The notes under the pieces are model-generated. The model was not told the origin of the DNA. It ran no database searches and worked only from the letters and a program-made list of their open reading frames with translations. Of a stretch of 64,000 nucleotides of DNA, positions 25,138 through 36,656 are shown piece after piece (position 1 is the first letter of the stretch; every line of letters starts with the position of its first letter). The position numbers and the translations under genes were made by a program. The DNA is from Suillus spraguei (taxonomy: Eukaryota; Basidiomycota; Agaricomycetes; Boletales; Suillaceae). The DNA lies in the NCBI GenBank assembly GCA_016800925.1, contig JABCPU010000029.1, positions 124,001 to 188,000 of the forward strand. Reading direction: 5' to 3'.

Positions 25138-25652
25138 TCGACAAATAATTCACCGACAATGACTCTCCACGCTTCACCACACTGTCATACACATTTCCTA
25201 TATACCGATATTCACCTGCAACCTAACATCTGGATTGCACAACAACAGGTATTAGCTTGGATACACAGACATTGCAGCCTATCTGGTTTAGTTCTTGTGT
25301 TATACATTCGCATCGAACTTACTGTTGTTTGTTGCATCATTAGATCACACTGTCTCACTACTTATCAGTTGGCCATGTGTAAATTGTGCCAGTTACCAAA
25401 ACAATCACTTTTCTTGATTTTACAGATTCTGCGACAGTGTCGACGAGTATCAATTCGTTCTTCAACAAACACGCGCATTTTGATGATCTCAAATGTGTGA
25501 TTAGTACAATTCCACCCCCGCGCTCATGCACAAACCAGAAACAACCTCTAATTTATATCGTCTGGTGAGAGAGATGGGCTGGGTAGATTGTGAATTTGTG
25601 ATATACAGTTAGTGATCGTGAATCCTCGTGACCAGCCTGTCTAGTACGTTCC
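25138..25652. other. Convergent 3' spacer
   Basis: 515 bp between the ends of hmt1 and the epoxide hydrolase gene. No gene or RNA recognised. Confidence 0.4.
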
Positions 25653-26871
25653 TCAACAAACTTGTTGCAATGTATCGCGAATCCAACCCTCAAGCTCTCT
25701 GTTGAACGTTTCCGGTTCCTCCAAGTGAACCCAATGTCCTCCTTCGAACTCTACCATCTTGAGACCTCCCGTCGCGTATTTCTTCATAAGTGGGACGCCG
25801 TAATCATACACGCATACGTGGTCTTTCTTTGCGACTGCGAAAAACGCGGGTTTCCTGATAAACTGATTCTCTTCTGGTATCTCTATCATCGCGGTCAACC
25901 GTCATCAGACCATGTATTAAGCAATGAGTTGAATATTATGTCGCACCTTCCATGATGCGGTCATTAACACCACCGAGCGTGCACCGATACCAGTTCAGGG
26001 CGCTCGTCAACCCACCTTTCCTTAGTGACTCGAGCAAGAGTGAGTGGTGCTACATTTTATGGACACAGTCAATTCTGACAAGCCTGACAGAGGAATATGA
26101 AACACCTCATCTGTAAGATAACTGCCTCTCTTTGTTGTCTTTCCGTTTTCGACAAAGGCCTGTATCTCCCCGGGTTGATTCATGAGAGTCAGCCAACTAT
26201 CAGGGTCATCTGGGTAAACCACGGAAATCAATGATTCCAGCTTTGCGTCTAATCAATAACAAATGATCAAATGTTGGTCAAACACTCACGTTCTTCTCGA
26301 TGGTTTGGGGAGCGCTGTCTTGCTCGAAAAATTTCCAGTACCCCAGTAGCGGCCGGCCGAACATCTTGATATTCATCCCCAAAACAACATCAATGGGAGG
26401 GAAGGGGGCGTATATGTCGTATGGAACGACAGTCCATGCGAAACCCAAGAAACGGTCGGAGTGTTTCATTGATAGGATAGAGATCATGCGCGAGCCCCTG
26501 ATAACAGTTCTCAGTTTGGTTATTACGCGTTCAGTTATATCTTACCAGTCGTGCCCAACTCCTATGGTTTTCTGAACTTTCTCGGCATCAAGAATGTCAA
26601 GCAAATCTTGTGCCATTGCGGTGTGCAGAAAGAGGGACGCATCGGTGGGTTTAGACGTGCCGCCGTATCCGAGCATGTCAGGCGCGATTACTCCGAATCC
26701 CTTCTCAGAGAAGTAGTTGATCTGATGATACCAATCGTACGAAATCGAGGGAAAGCCATGGACGAAGAGTAGAGTGGGCTTGTCGTCCACAGCTGGCAAA
26801 GACAGATAGTGGTAAGTCAATCCTCTGGAAGTGACAACGTCTTTGTACTTTGAAAGAAGGCTCTCGTTCAT
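25653..26871 (-). CDS. Epoxide hydrolase (alpha/beta hydrolase)
   Basis: Five exons (26871-26546, 26497-26290, 26240-26106, 26049-25947, 25882-25653) give 333 residues, typical for soluble fungal epoxide hydrolases, which open epoxides to diols. The oxyanion motif HGFP is at about residue 38. The nucleophile is the aspartate in GVGHDWGSR (about 108). The catalytic histidine is in GGHWVHLEEPE (about 307), and a candidate acid is the aspartate in KKDHVCVYD (about 278). SALNWYR in the cap region is a conserved family signature. Aspartate rather than serine as nucleophile separates it from esterases; haloalkane dehalogenases are the nearest alternative. No signal peptide, so probably cytosolic. 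One intron uses the acceptor GACGCAAAG, another the weak donor GTGTTT. Confidence 0.88.
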
Positions 26872-27055
26872 GGTAGTATGACTCGGACAAGCTGTAGGAC
26901 TGACCTTTGCTTGTTTTAGAGTGCATGCGCAGTAACTAAGTCGCTTAAGGTATTTTGTTTCAAATCAGCTGCGCTCCGTGGCGCTCGGGGTCATGACTCA
27001 TAGTGTACTCGAAGATGGTGCACATTAATTCGCTGTATTATGCGTTAACCCCATG

Positions 27056-27975
27056 TAGTGTTGTGGGCTGGCAGAATCTGGCAGAAAAGGTGATCACTGC
27101 GAACGATATCTTGATAACTTCCTCACCTTATATAGCCATAGTAACCAGCTTTCTCCATCGATTCAGAGCAATTGTATGTAGAGTAGAAAAAAATCAGTTG
27201 TACTGCTTGTACTACGTTATCACAGACAATCGTTTATGCGATTACACAATGCCTCCTGCCACTGCAGTTACCGGACGCCCTTTATAACTGACAATTTCAA
27301 TCGTGGCGAGATAACAAATCTGGACGCTACTACTGGTCTTGCAAACACTGTCCAAATGCCCTTCGCATCCAAGGTCGTGACAACCAACTCCCTTATTCAC
27401 AAGTGTAAAACATGTCCGGCAGAAATACGAAAGCAGGAGAAGATGCCGTTGAGTTCATTAATTCCGATAAGATTGATCCTTCTCCCACCCACAAGGCAGT
27501 GCAGAACCGGTTGTGCTTGGTAAACGCAAAAAGTGCACTTTAAATGGCTACTGCCTGACAAAGGAGCAGTACATATTCTCGCGCGAATATCAAGCTATTG
27601 CGGTAAGTATAGCCAGCCTTAGGCAATTGATACTCAAAGTTGAATAAACTGGCTTTAAGTTCACACAGCATTTGCCCTGCTGGAACACGAAAAAGATGCA
27701 AACGAGTACTGATTGACGGATTGGATGAAGTGTTGGAAGGTCAAGTTTACGATTTTGCGGAGTTGGAGCATGTTGACCAAGGTCTTCTACCGAAATCGGT
27801 CGATGACGAGATCATGGTAGTTGATCACAGCTCACAAGACGACAGACAGTGGGATGTGGATGCTCTTCTAATGGTGTTTCTTAGCGACGATTACCATACA
27901 TTGTCACATACATGTAGAATTTTGCCAGGTGGCGCTTCTGCCGGTTGTGCCGGCACAATTAGACGCTGGTCCCAG
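27056..27975 (+). mobile_element. hAT transposon, internally deleted copy
   Basis: It starts with TAGTGTTGTGGGCTGGCAGAA, the same left end as at 4140. It carries a broken BED zinc-finger region (YWSCKHCPNALRIQGRDNQL then CKTCPAEIRKQ), a linker (VLGKRKKCTLNGYCLTKEQ) and, after an intron-like GTAAGT, a short acidic tail (VDALLMVFLSDDYHT). The catalytic core is absent. The right end is recognised by GCCAGGTGGCGCTTCTGCC and GTGCCGGCACAATTAGA, shared with 12306-12362. The final bases (near 27975) do not match the CAGCACTA terminus well, so the right border is approximate. Confidence 0.65.
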
Positions 27976-28041
27976 CCCATCGTGTCTCTCGGGGTCCTGC
28001 TTCGGATGTTTCCGCCCAGCCCCCCAAAAAATGGATTCCGC

Positions 28042-28113
28042 CTCAATTCTCATGATGTCAAGTTCAAGACGTGGAACTTGACACGTCTTGTACTTGACAT
28101 AATAAGAATTGAG
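28042..28113. repeat. 72-nt near-perfect palindrome
   Basis: Arms of about 32 nt (CTCAATTCTCATGATGTCAAG... against ...CTTGACATAATAAGAATTGAG) with few mismatches and a loop of only about 8 nt. It lies just outside the hAT copy and could be a MITE-like element or a fold-back product. Confidence 0.85.
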
Positions 28114-29587
28114 CACGCCTATGGGTGGACCCGGGTACCCGGGTGCTTCGAACTGGAGCCTCAAGATCTAGCTATTAGTCTTAGCGAAATTTGGAGACCC
28201 ACAATTATGAGGCTGAAGATGCAAGCTGCAGAGTTCTTGGTTAAAGTTGGCATGTCATTTGATGTTGGCTACAATAGTACTTGATATCGATAGACAGTAA
28301 GACAGCAATGTCGGTGGTAGATGCAAAGCTTAACCAAATACTAGTGACCCGTGGGCACCCGCGGGTACCTCGAAATTTGGATGTTGATGACCGTACTCGC
28401 CCGGTTACACCCAAGCCAACCCGTAACCCGTAGCACCCAACCCGTACACTACCCGTGGGTTCCATCCGGGCGCACTCTATGTCAGGCCCTAGAATTGCGT
28501 TCGCGAAAATGCGTCATTCGCGTTAGTACTGAGGAGAATCGAAGAGGAAGGAATGATGCAATAGGGTTCCCATCACGAGCGCCGGAGGGGAGGGCATGAA
28601 CAGCATAGAGTCATATACATATCTGCAAATACGTAAAAGGCTGGTGAGCGAGAAATGATGACTGACGATATCGAGAGGAGTGCGAATGCCAACAAGATGG
28701 CAAAAAAGTATGCGTAAGCACCTCAGGCCTCAAGGGTAAATGTTTGAATAGCACTCATCCCTTCATTAAATGTTGACGCTTGGGTAGCAAACTAAAAAAA
28801 TAATAATAGAATATTCTCGAACAGGATACTTCATACGTTGGAGTGCGCGGAATGGCGAGCGTAGAGCCTACGGTCGATTACTTGCAGGTTCGTGAATCGG
28901 GTGCAATGGATCAAATGACAGTCATGGCATGTAAAGTTATGGCCGAGTCGGGGCCCGCGAGGACAGGGAAAACCATTTGGACACTTGATATCAGTGACTG
29001 CCAGACTCGTCTGGTCGACGACAGCTGGCAGTACTTGATAATCATTTCTCATAAAAAATTCATATGGACGTTCGTTGAATTACCGCGGTGCGAAGATTAG
29101 AGCCAAAAGTTGACGGACTGAGTTTGAATTTGGTTCTTGAATCATTAACAAGGTGTATACTTGCTTCAAGGCTGATACTCCTTAAGCAAACTTCAACGTT
29201 TTGTCTACGATGGTCATTCACGAACACCATCAACATACGCGCCCACTCAACCCACTCTCTACCGATGTCATCCCCTGGTTGGTAGTCGGGAATCAATTCA
29301 TGACGTGTTATAAGCTATTTGTGGGTCAATGGAGTCGGATGTTGAAGCTGGTGTTACTTTTCTAGTGGCGTCGCCAACAGTCGAAACTTAGCTGACAGGC
29401 GCTCACCGAGAACATATTCATCAATCTTCCAGGGCATAATTTGAAGACTTGCTGTGGTTGCAAGAACGATATCCGGATCTTTGTCTTTCTTTTAGTTTAG
29501 GGATGGTGTTGTATTCATCGCACATCAATAACGGATTATGAATCAGGTTGTAGCGATTGATGAACTTGAATCTACATCTGATCGACC
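28114..29587. other. Gene-free stretch
   Basis: No gene supported. About 28340-28460 is rich in CCCGTGGG/GGGTACCCG-type phrases (ACCCGTGGGCACCCGCGGGT, then repeated AACCCGTA). A 130-bp segment at 28930-29060 has a relative at 32118-32257. Confidence 0.4.
28930..29060. repeat. Dispersed repeat, copy A
   Basis: GGGCCCGCGAGGACAGGGAAAA, GACTGCCAGACTCGTCTGGTC and GTACTTGATAATCATTTCTC occur here. The same phrases in the same order, with an extra fold-back copy inserted, occur at 32118-32257. Its identity is unknown. Confidence 0.75.
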
Positions 29588-30165
29588 GGGCAACCACCAG
29601 GCTAAGATTAATTACGGTGAACTTCTAAAGAACCCATCCATGAGTGAATATCAAGGTGTGTTCCGACAGGATAAAACCTTGTCGTCGGTAGGTTTCGAAC
29701 CTGCACAATCCAAGAGAAACAAATTTTGATTCTGTTGTGGAAACTACCTGTCTAGGACCAGTTACAGTGATTTCCTAAAGAAATCATTCATGAGTGAACA
29801 TCAAGGTGTGTTCTGATAGAAAAAAACGACGTCGTCGGCAAGTTTCGAACCTGCGCAGTCCAAGAGAAACATTTGATTCTGTTATGGAAACCACCTGTGC
29901 AGGACCAATGACGCTGATCTGCTGAAGAAACCATCCATGAGTGAATATTAAGGTGTGTTCCGACGGAAAAAAACCTCGGGAGGTTTCGAACCTACAGTCA
30001 AAGAGAAACAGATTTTAATTCTGTTGTAGCAACCACCTGGTTATGACTTGTTAGGGCGAACTTCCAAAGAGATCATCCATAAATGAATGTCAACGTGTGT
30101 TCCGATAGAAAAACTGCAGTTCAGCAGGTTTCGAACCACACTGGCCAGGCTACTTTCATTCTTCC
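29588..30165 (-). repeat. Tandem array of four degenerate tRNA-Leu-like units
   Basis: Units of about 141-150 bp are marked by TGAGTGAATATCAAGGTGTG at 29641, 29791, 29939 and, degenerate, 30080. On the minus strand each has a box B (GGTTCGAAACC), upstream of it a stem-loop ACAGA-ATCAAAA-TCTGT that is a proper anticodon arm with anticodon CAA (leucine), a stretch where class II tRNAs carry their long variable arm, and a T-run after the 3' end as a Pol III terminator. Box A is disturbed (CAGGTGGTTTCC with an insertion) and acceptor stems pair imperfectly. The best reading is a tandemly amplified, decayed tRNA-Leu(CAA)-derived unit or SINE-like array. Confidence 0.65.
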
Positions 30166-31315
30166 ACTTGACGAGACTTCCCAAGTTGAAAACCTATGGG
30201 GCCCCTGATTGATACGGCCCGGAAAAGATGACATGGACAACAAAGTTTGGATCTGAACGTCTACGAGACAAAACTGCCCCGACGAGGGACGAGGACTGAG
30301 ATAATCCTAATTCACCATCATCAGCAGGTTCAATATGATTGACATCACTACTGAGTATACATGAAGTTTCTGGATACACAGGAAAATCAGCAGATAGTAA
30401 AAAACGAGGACGATGAGACACTGTCACCACCTTGAAGGCCAGACATAGAGGATTGGAGACGGGAGCCTCGTCTTCCCACAAAACAGTGACCACGTAGCAA
30501 TCCAGTTCACCCCAAACACAATATTGAGACTACACGCGACCTCGAACTCGACATCAGTAGTGAGCGCACGGCAATGAACTGGATTTCAGTAAAATGCGAA
30601 CTTGTGCCCAAATGACCGAGCGAACGAGCAATCGAAGAAGAAATGAGAGAAGAATGCGATTCAAGGTCAAGCAACAGACACAGGAAGACGACCGAGTTGA
30701 ATGAGGTCCGGTAAAACACGATATAACTCTAATGCCGCAGCAATGGTTAATATTCGAGTGTAGGATATTCCATAGGCATAGAGCGATGGTATCCAAGCAA
30801 AATAATATGCCCCCTAATATACAGAAGTTTGTGTCCTACATCTATCCGAGGTCAACATCAACGTCAACATCATCATCAACGAACCAAACTCACCCACATC
30901 TAACTACTCAGGATATCAATCAACAGCTCATCACCGTACCAGTCTTCTTATCCCCTTGCGGGTCCACTTTCTCTCACTCCTTCAACGCACCCTCAAAGCC
31001 CTCTCACATCGTCTGTCCGAGATGCACATCCCACTTCCCTATCATCTGGTACCTGCGCATCGGCAGTGTCGGCCGTTGCAGGGCTCGGCATCTGCAACAA
31101 CCTCACACTCGCAGTAGAGCGCACCTGCTTTCAGCTCTTCTTCTGGAGCATCTGTGCCTTGACGAGCATTGTTCTTGGAAGGCGAAAAGTGACGTGCAGC
31201 ACGGATTAGATGGCAGATATCGGAATTTTGTAAGGCGGACAAAGTGTTGGAGAAGTATGTACCTGAAGAATCGTCAGCATTTAAGTATTTAAATCAAATG
31301 AGGAGTCTGACAGAA
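30166..31315. other. No recognisable gene; several unsupported reading frames
   Basis: Minus-strand frames at 30194-30493 and 30507-30719 and a plus-strand frame at 30792-31292 are open but show no domain, signal or convincing splice partner. They could be exons of a decayed gene. The region lies between two repeat arrays. Confidence 0.35.
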
Positions 31316-31577
31316 TGTCAAGATATGACTATCGACGTCATTATCGTACGTACTCATCCTTTTCTTTTACATACACAATCACTCCTCGTTGCACGCCGCA
31401 GACACGTTTGCCTTTGATTCTCCATCTAAACCATCATATTAAAACAGGTTTTAATATGATGATTTAGACGGAGAATCAAAGAGAAACGTGTCTGAGGCGT
31501 GCAACGAGGAGTGATTGTGTATGTAAAAGAAAAGGATGAGTACGTACGATAATGACGTCGATAGTCATATCTTGACA
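31316..31577. repeat. Inverted repeat with 130-nt arms and a 2-nt loop
   Basis: Arms 31316-31445 and 31448-31577 are almost perfectly complementary along their full length, separated by two bases. A transcript through this would form one long hairpin. The right arm continues a minus-strand reading frame (31476-31808) that the left arm mirrors, so the left arm is an inverted copy of the end of that segment. Confidence 0.93.
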
Positions 31578-32753
31578 CAGAACGCCGAACATGGATTGAT
31601 TTCGTCCCCGAACTGCATTTAATAGCAATGCAATGGTATCTGATCTAGAAAGCCCGGGACATACATATACGGCGATGATGTTGGACTTTTGCATCTTGTC
31701 ACTCACGACGTAGATGATGGAGTTGTCTGTCCTTGGTATTTGCACACCCGATGGTAGTGCATCAAGGACACGCTGGAGATGGCGGGTGAAAACTAGACTG
31801 GTGACCAATCATTTGAGGGGAGCGCCGGCCTTCTTGGTAGATGTTGGAGGCGGCATGGAAGTTAGAGAATAAGAGAGTGCAGCAGCGACGTAGACAGGAT
31901 TGACGACATTGTATATCCCGTCCTCATCGCACCCAGAGAAGAAGAATGAGAATTGAGGATGCTAATGAAGTGTGTTGTCTCTCCTGTGTTAGTACAGCAG
32001 GATCCTGGCGACCGATCATGCAATGGAGCCCAGCTGTTGATATTCGTGTGCCAATATGATAACATACAGTCTAGTCTCCTTTGCTGTGAGGAAGTGAGAA
32101 GCAGACTCGGTTATGGCCATCTCAGGGCCCGCGAGGATAGGGAAAATCTTTTGACTGCCAGGCTCATCTGGTCAGTACTGTACTGACCAGATGAGCCTGG
32201 CAGTCAAAAGATTTTCTCTATCAAGTACTGACAGTACTTGATATTCATTTCTCGTGGGAAAGGAAGCTGAGGTTTGGCTAGTTCATGTTTCTTAAAAACA
32301 TAAAGTTACAACTGGTAGTTTCTCTACGACTTCATGCCTTCAGGTATTGTGTAGCCGCTAGTGAATTATTTCCAGGTCAACCCCACGACGACAGGTTTTC
32401 GGTGAGACAACGATGATCCGGTGCAGAATTTCTGCGACTCATGTGGTTGCCAGCGTGAGAGTTGGCACTGTCCGACGGAAACAAAAAAGACCAATTACAA
32501 GGTTACCTAATTGGGAAGTGCTTATTGTGCTTCGTCCTTCCACTTGAAGAACAATGAGGATGTGGTGGACTCACCATAGTGGGACAATGATGATTTGGTT
32601 TTCAAAAGGATAAAGAATGGATTGCTCCAGCGCTTCTTTCAGGGCTCTCTTTCTTGCCAATTATTCTATCTTTTTCTCTTCACTGCTGACGATCGCCACC
32701 AGTTGGCGACTAAACTTTTATTCGACGTCGCAGGTCGACCATCATCATTTCAG
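31578..32753. other. Gene-free or decayed sequence upstream of PRM1
   Basis: The minus-strand frame to 31808 (LVFTRHLQRVLDALPSGVQI, RTDNSIIYVVSDKMQKSNII) looks protein-like but belongs to no family I know and lacks a start. The last 500 bases should include the PRM1 promoter. Confidence 0.35.
32142..32243. repeat. Two adjacent perfect palindromes
   Basis: A 36-nt arm (32142-32177) is repeated inverted at 32181-32216 with a 3-nt loop. Directly after it, TATCAAGTACT/AGTACTTGATA (32219-32243) forms a second perfect hairpin with a 3-nt loop. They sit inside dispersed repeat copy B (32118-32257). Confidence 0.93.
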
Positions 32754-35700
32754 ATGTCCTTCTCTCTCCGTACTCAAAGAGGAATATCGCCTCCGCCAGT
32801 TTATGCCGCTCATTCTACGATACAGACATCTAGCACGACTCTCAGACCTTACCTTCAACTTCCACACATCCTTTCCCTTGCCTGGCTAGCATATCCAATT
32901 CTTTCGCTCATCTTCGTGATATTTAGGCTCCAGCTCTCATCCCAATCTGCCCAAACTGCGGTAGCTAATGCAAAGGGCGACCTCTTGACCGCATGTCAAG
33001 CAGCAGAGCAAGCTGCTACAGCAGCGGCCAGTGCTCCCCGGTATATGGCGATTGCCTCAAATCAGTTAATCACGGATACTATCAATGGCACCATGGACGA
33101 TGCGCGCGCAGCTCTGATTCTCTCATTGACCGTCATGGAAGCGATCATCAACTTCCTTATTGACATTTACCGCTCTACGTTTTTGTGTTTCCTCGAACTG
33201 ATTGTTGGAGGTGGCCTTGCGCTTCTCATTGCTGCTGTTCAGGAGGTATGAAAAACTTGCCTTTCGATGATTTTGTATTGATAATAGCTCAGATCACTTC
33301 TTTCTTGCAAAGCACTCTGACCAGTATTGTGTCAGGTTTGCAGAACGATGCCACTTCGCTCAACTCTGCCATTACAACCATAGTTAACGAGCTCAACAAG
33401 GTCAATCCTTTCGGGAAAATCAATGCACCACAATTCAACGTCTCGAGCCTGAACTCTCTGTCTAGTATCACTATCCCAACGGATTTTGAGAATGCGTTGA
33501 TTCAACTCAATAATTCACTGCCGACTGTGTCGTCGATTAAGAACTCCATTGAATCTCTGTAAGTCTTACATTGAAATGAGCATCTGCACCTGCTAATTCG
33601 CATTAGCGTTGATACACCTTTCGAGGCCGTGAAGTCTGATATCAATAGCACCTTTCAAGGCCTTGTCTTCGATGTATCGACGCTTCCTGTCCCTGCTCAG
33701 AACGTGGTTTCATTTTGCGACAATTTGGACACTTCCTCGGTTGATGATCTCGGAAACGACCTTCTCACAATTACGAAGATTGGCACCATTATATTGATTC
33801 TTCTTCTCTTCGTCCTGCTAGCAGGACATTGTGCCCTCGAGTGGTACAAGTGGCACTGCTTGCAGAATCACCTTCGTCGTACTCGCGAGGCATGGGTTTC
33901 TGACCCCACCACGGTGTATACCGGCTCCGCTAGCGCCCCTTCTGTCACGCTCACCGATCACAATCTTCTCATGCTCCAGACGGATGCGCAACATCCACTA
34001 CTTACTCGCATAGCCAACACCCTCTCAACTAAACTGCGCATGTCCCCTTCACAGCACACTCACCTACGATGGTTTTTACACTACATTTTCCATGCACCTG
34101 CACTTGCCTGCTTCTTGATCGGTTTCTTTGGTCTGCTGTCCGTTCAAGTGCAGCTTCTCGCCGTCGGACCTTTGGAAGCAAAGTACACTGCACAAACAGC
34201 TGCGACTGTGCAGGATCTCTCCAGCACGATCTTCGCACAGGTAAACAGTTCAATGTACAACCAGTCCTCATCATACGCTGGCACCATCAATGCACGTGTT
34301 GAGACCGCTCAGTCCTCCGTCAATGACGGTCTATTCGGCTGGGTCAATGGCACCACCACAACACTCAATACGACGCTGAACAACTTCTACACCGATGTTC
34401 AAAATATCGTCGCGAGTGTGTTCAATGGCACCGTCCTAGAGAACACTGCCCAAGACTTCGTCCGGTGCATTATCGGCTCGAAGGTCGATGCACTTGAGGA
34501 GGCACTCACATTCTTGAACGAGAACCTGAATGTCGATCTTCCTACTGTCAATGAGACCGTCTTGGTGCTTTCGCCCTCTGATGTTAATGAGATCACTCAG
34601 CCAATTGCAACCGCCGCAGTTGGTGGTGGGCAAAGTGACTCAGGCGGCCTCATCGGAAAACTGGTAGCGACGTACGTCGATTCCCTCAAACAGGAGCGAA
34701 TCATGTTTGCCCTGTTCCTGCTTCTCTGGGGTGTTGTCGTAGTCATGGGTCTCGCTGTTGTTTTCTGGCATTCCTACGCAAGAAACTGGGTGGAGGCGTT
34801 CAAGAAGCGCAAATATCGCAAGGAGCAACGCGATGATATCGACGATATCATAGCAACCTTTCCCAATGCGCCGCCCGTTGTTCAAGTCAGCAAGGATTCG
34901 GAGAAGGGCGAGAAGACCCCTGATATAGGTCTTCGTTCGTTTACGCCTCTTTCCGAGCCGCGTTCAGCATTTAGCCTTAATCCATTCAACCGGTCCGCGA
35001 ATCATCCGCTGAAATCGCTTGAACCTCGATTTGAGAAAAGCTGGGATAGCTTTTTCCGCCAAGGAGCTGAGCCGAAAGTCGAGCAGGAGCAGCAGCCGTC
35101 AGTACTTTCTCGCACCATCAGCAGGCTGATGCGTTCGATGGCTCCAGGGGAGAGGGAGCAGGGTGGTAACAATGGGGACAGAGATGACTTTCCAACGGTG
35201 GAAGATGAACAACCCAAGTCGCGCTGGTTCAAGCCGGTGACAAACCTCTTTGCCAAGAAGGCTAGTCCCGCTGAAGACTTTGTCGTCGATATGGCGATGT
35301 CCCGGCCTCCTAGACCTCAATTGACAATTTCGACCGCGCATGCTTCCTCGCTTAAGCCGAATGACTTACCACACATTGAACGGTCTCCGATTCGAGAAGA
35401 GCCTTCCTCTGCTTGGTCTGTCTCACCGACACCACCTTCTCTGCCATGGACGAAGAACTTAGCTGTTGCTGCCAAGCATCCAGTTCTCCCTTCTATATCC
35501 TTCTCCTCACCACCGCTCCATCCAGAACAGCGCAGGAAAGTCAGCGTGCCTACTGACATTGAGTCATTCGACGAATATGGTTTCTCTCCTCCGCAGGCCA
35601 AGGAACCAAGCCCGCTCGCCATCCCGCTCCATCACGCCTTCGAGCGGGCGCCCCCACAGCATGCAACTGTCCCATTGACGCTTTACCCGTCACAAGTGCA

Positions 35701-35938
35701 AGCTGCCCTCCTCGCTGCTAAGAACAAGCCAGCAATGGCGGCCCGTCCCCAGCTGGTCGTGCCGTCCTCTCCCCCAGAATCTGTCACGCCTGTAACACGG
35801 CTTCTCACGACCACTCACGCGCGGAAGTCCAGCAACGCCATCAACCCGTTTGCAACTCCGTTTGACGACGACGCTCACGCAGTATCCCCGACGCAGATGA
35901 AAAGGATAACGAATCCCTTTGCTGGCGTGGCATTGTAA
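32754..35938 (+). CDS. PRM1: Plasma membrane fusion protein Prm1
   Basis: Prm1 is a multispanning membrane protein that acts at the contact zone of mating cells to stabilise plasma membrane fusion. Three exons (32754-33245, 33293-33558, 33607-35938) give 1029 residues. The N-terminal hallmark ([19 protein letters not shown], then [12 protein letters not shown]) contains the first membrane segment. Further hydrophobic segments are [60 protein letters not shown] and [20 protein letters not shown]. The two large extracellular loops are rich in N-x-S/T sites. The cytoplasmic C-terminal 400 residues are disordered and proline/serine-rich, longer than in yeasts. The second intron boundary uses the second of two nearby AGs (CTCAG, 33292), because only it keeps the frame. 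Confidence 0.92.
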
Positions 35939-36656
35939 CTCTGACACAGCTTGATATCATGCGGACTCGGTCGGAAATGATGACGCTTTGCTCCATATTT
36001 TGTACGCTACGCACCACAAATACTGTTAATACCTATCGCTATGCATTAATGTTGTGCTCTTCCTCTTTTTCCATATATTCTTGACTGTAACACTTCATCT
36101 ACGTCGAGGAGCACGCTTCATTTCACATATATGTAGCTATATCATACTACTGACTCTGCATGCGCCTTGTTATCCGCTGGCACTCGGACTGCACTAAATC
36201 AAATGACATTCGATGATATTGAGAGCAGCGCGACCAGTGGGTAGAGCATCGACCAACCACATACACGATACAACACAGTACGAAGGTAGCGTCGGGTTTC
36301 CACCACAGGGCCTCGCCCCACAGGACAATAAACAAGGATACCAAAAAAATTACAGTACTCTAGGTTCTTTCACGCTATTGTCTGTCCTCAAAGTTCGGGT
36401 TGAAATTTCCTGGATATTTTCTCAGTGCTCACCAACTTTGATGACAATGGCAATGGCAATCGGCCAAAATACACGAACAAGATGTTTAAAACGGCTGCTG
36501 TAAACGTTCGATCTAATAAATTCTAACCCATTGATGTAACAAAGTGAACACCGGAGCGACTCACTGAGGAAGAATATAGGTGACGAAAAATATACAATCT
36601 TAAACAACGACGTGATGGTTATAGGTAACAGAATACAACACAATATGTGTGGCGAT
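35939..36656. other. Convergent 3' spacer
   Basis: 718 bp between the ends of PRM1 and the dehydrogenase gene; no gene or RNA recognised. Confidence 0.4.

Noticed and set aside
27640..28284. 214-codon plus-strand frame
   Set aside because: Only the first third resembles hAT sequence; the rest runs across the hAT border and the 72-nt palindrome.
30194..30719. Minus-strand frames that might be exons of one gene
   Set aside because: No domain, no signal and no splice pair joining them in phase.
35317..35622. Minus-strand frame within PRM1
   Set aside because: Opposite the low-complexity C-terminal tail of Prm1, where long antisense frames arise easily.
36213..36290. tRNA-like phrase (GGGTAGAGCATCGACC)
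   Set aside because: Has box A resemblance only; no box B at the right distance and no acceptor stem.
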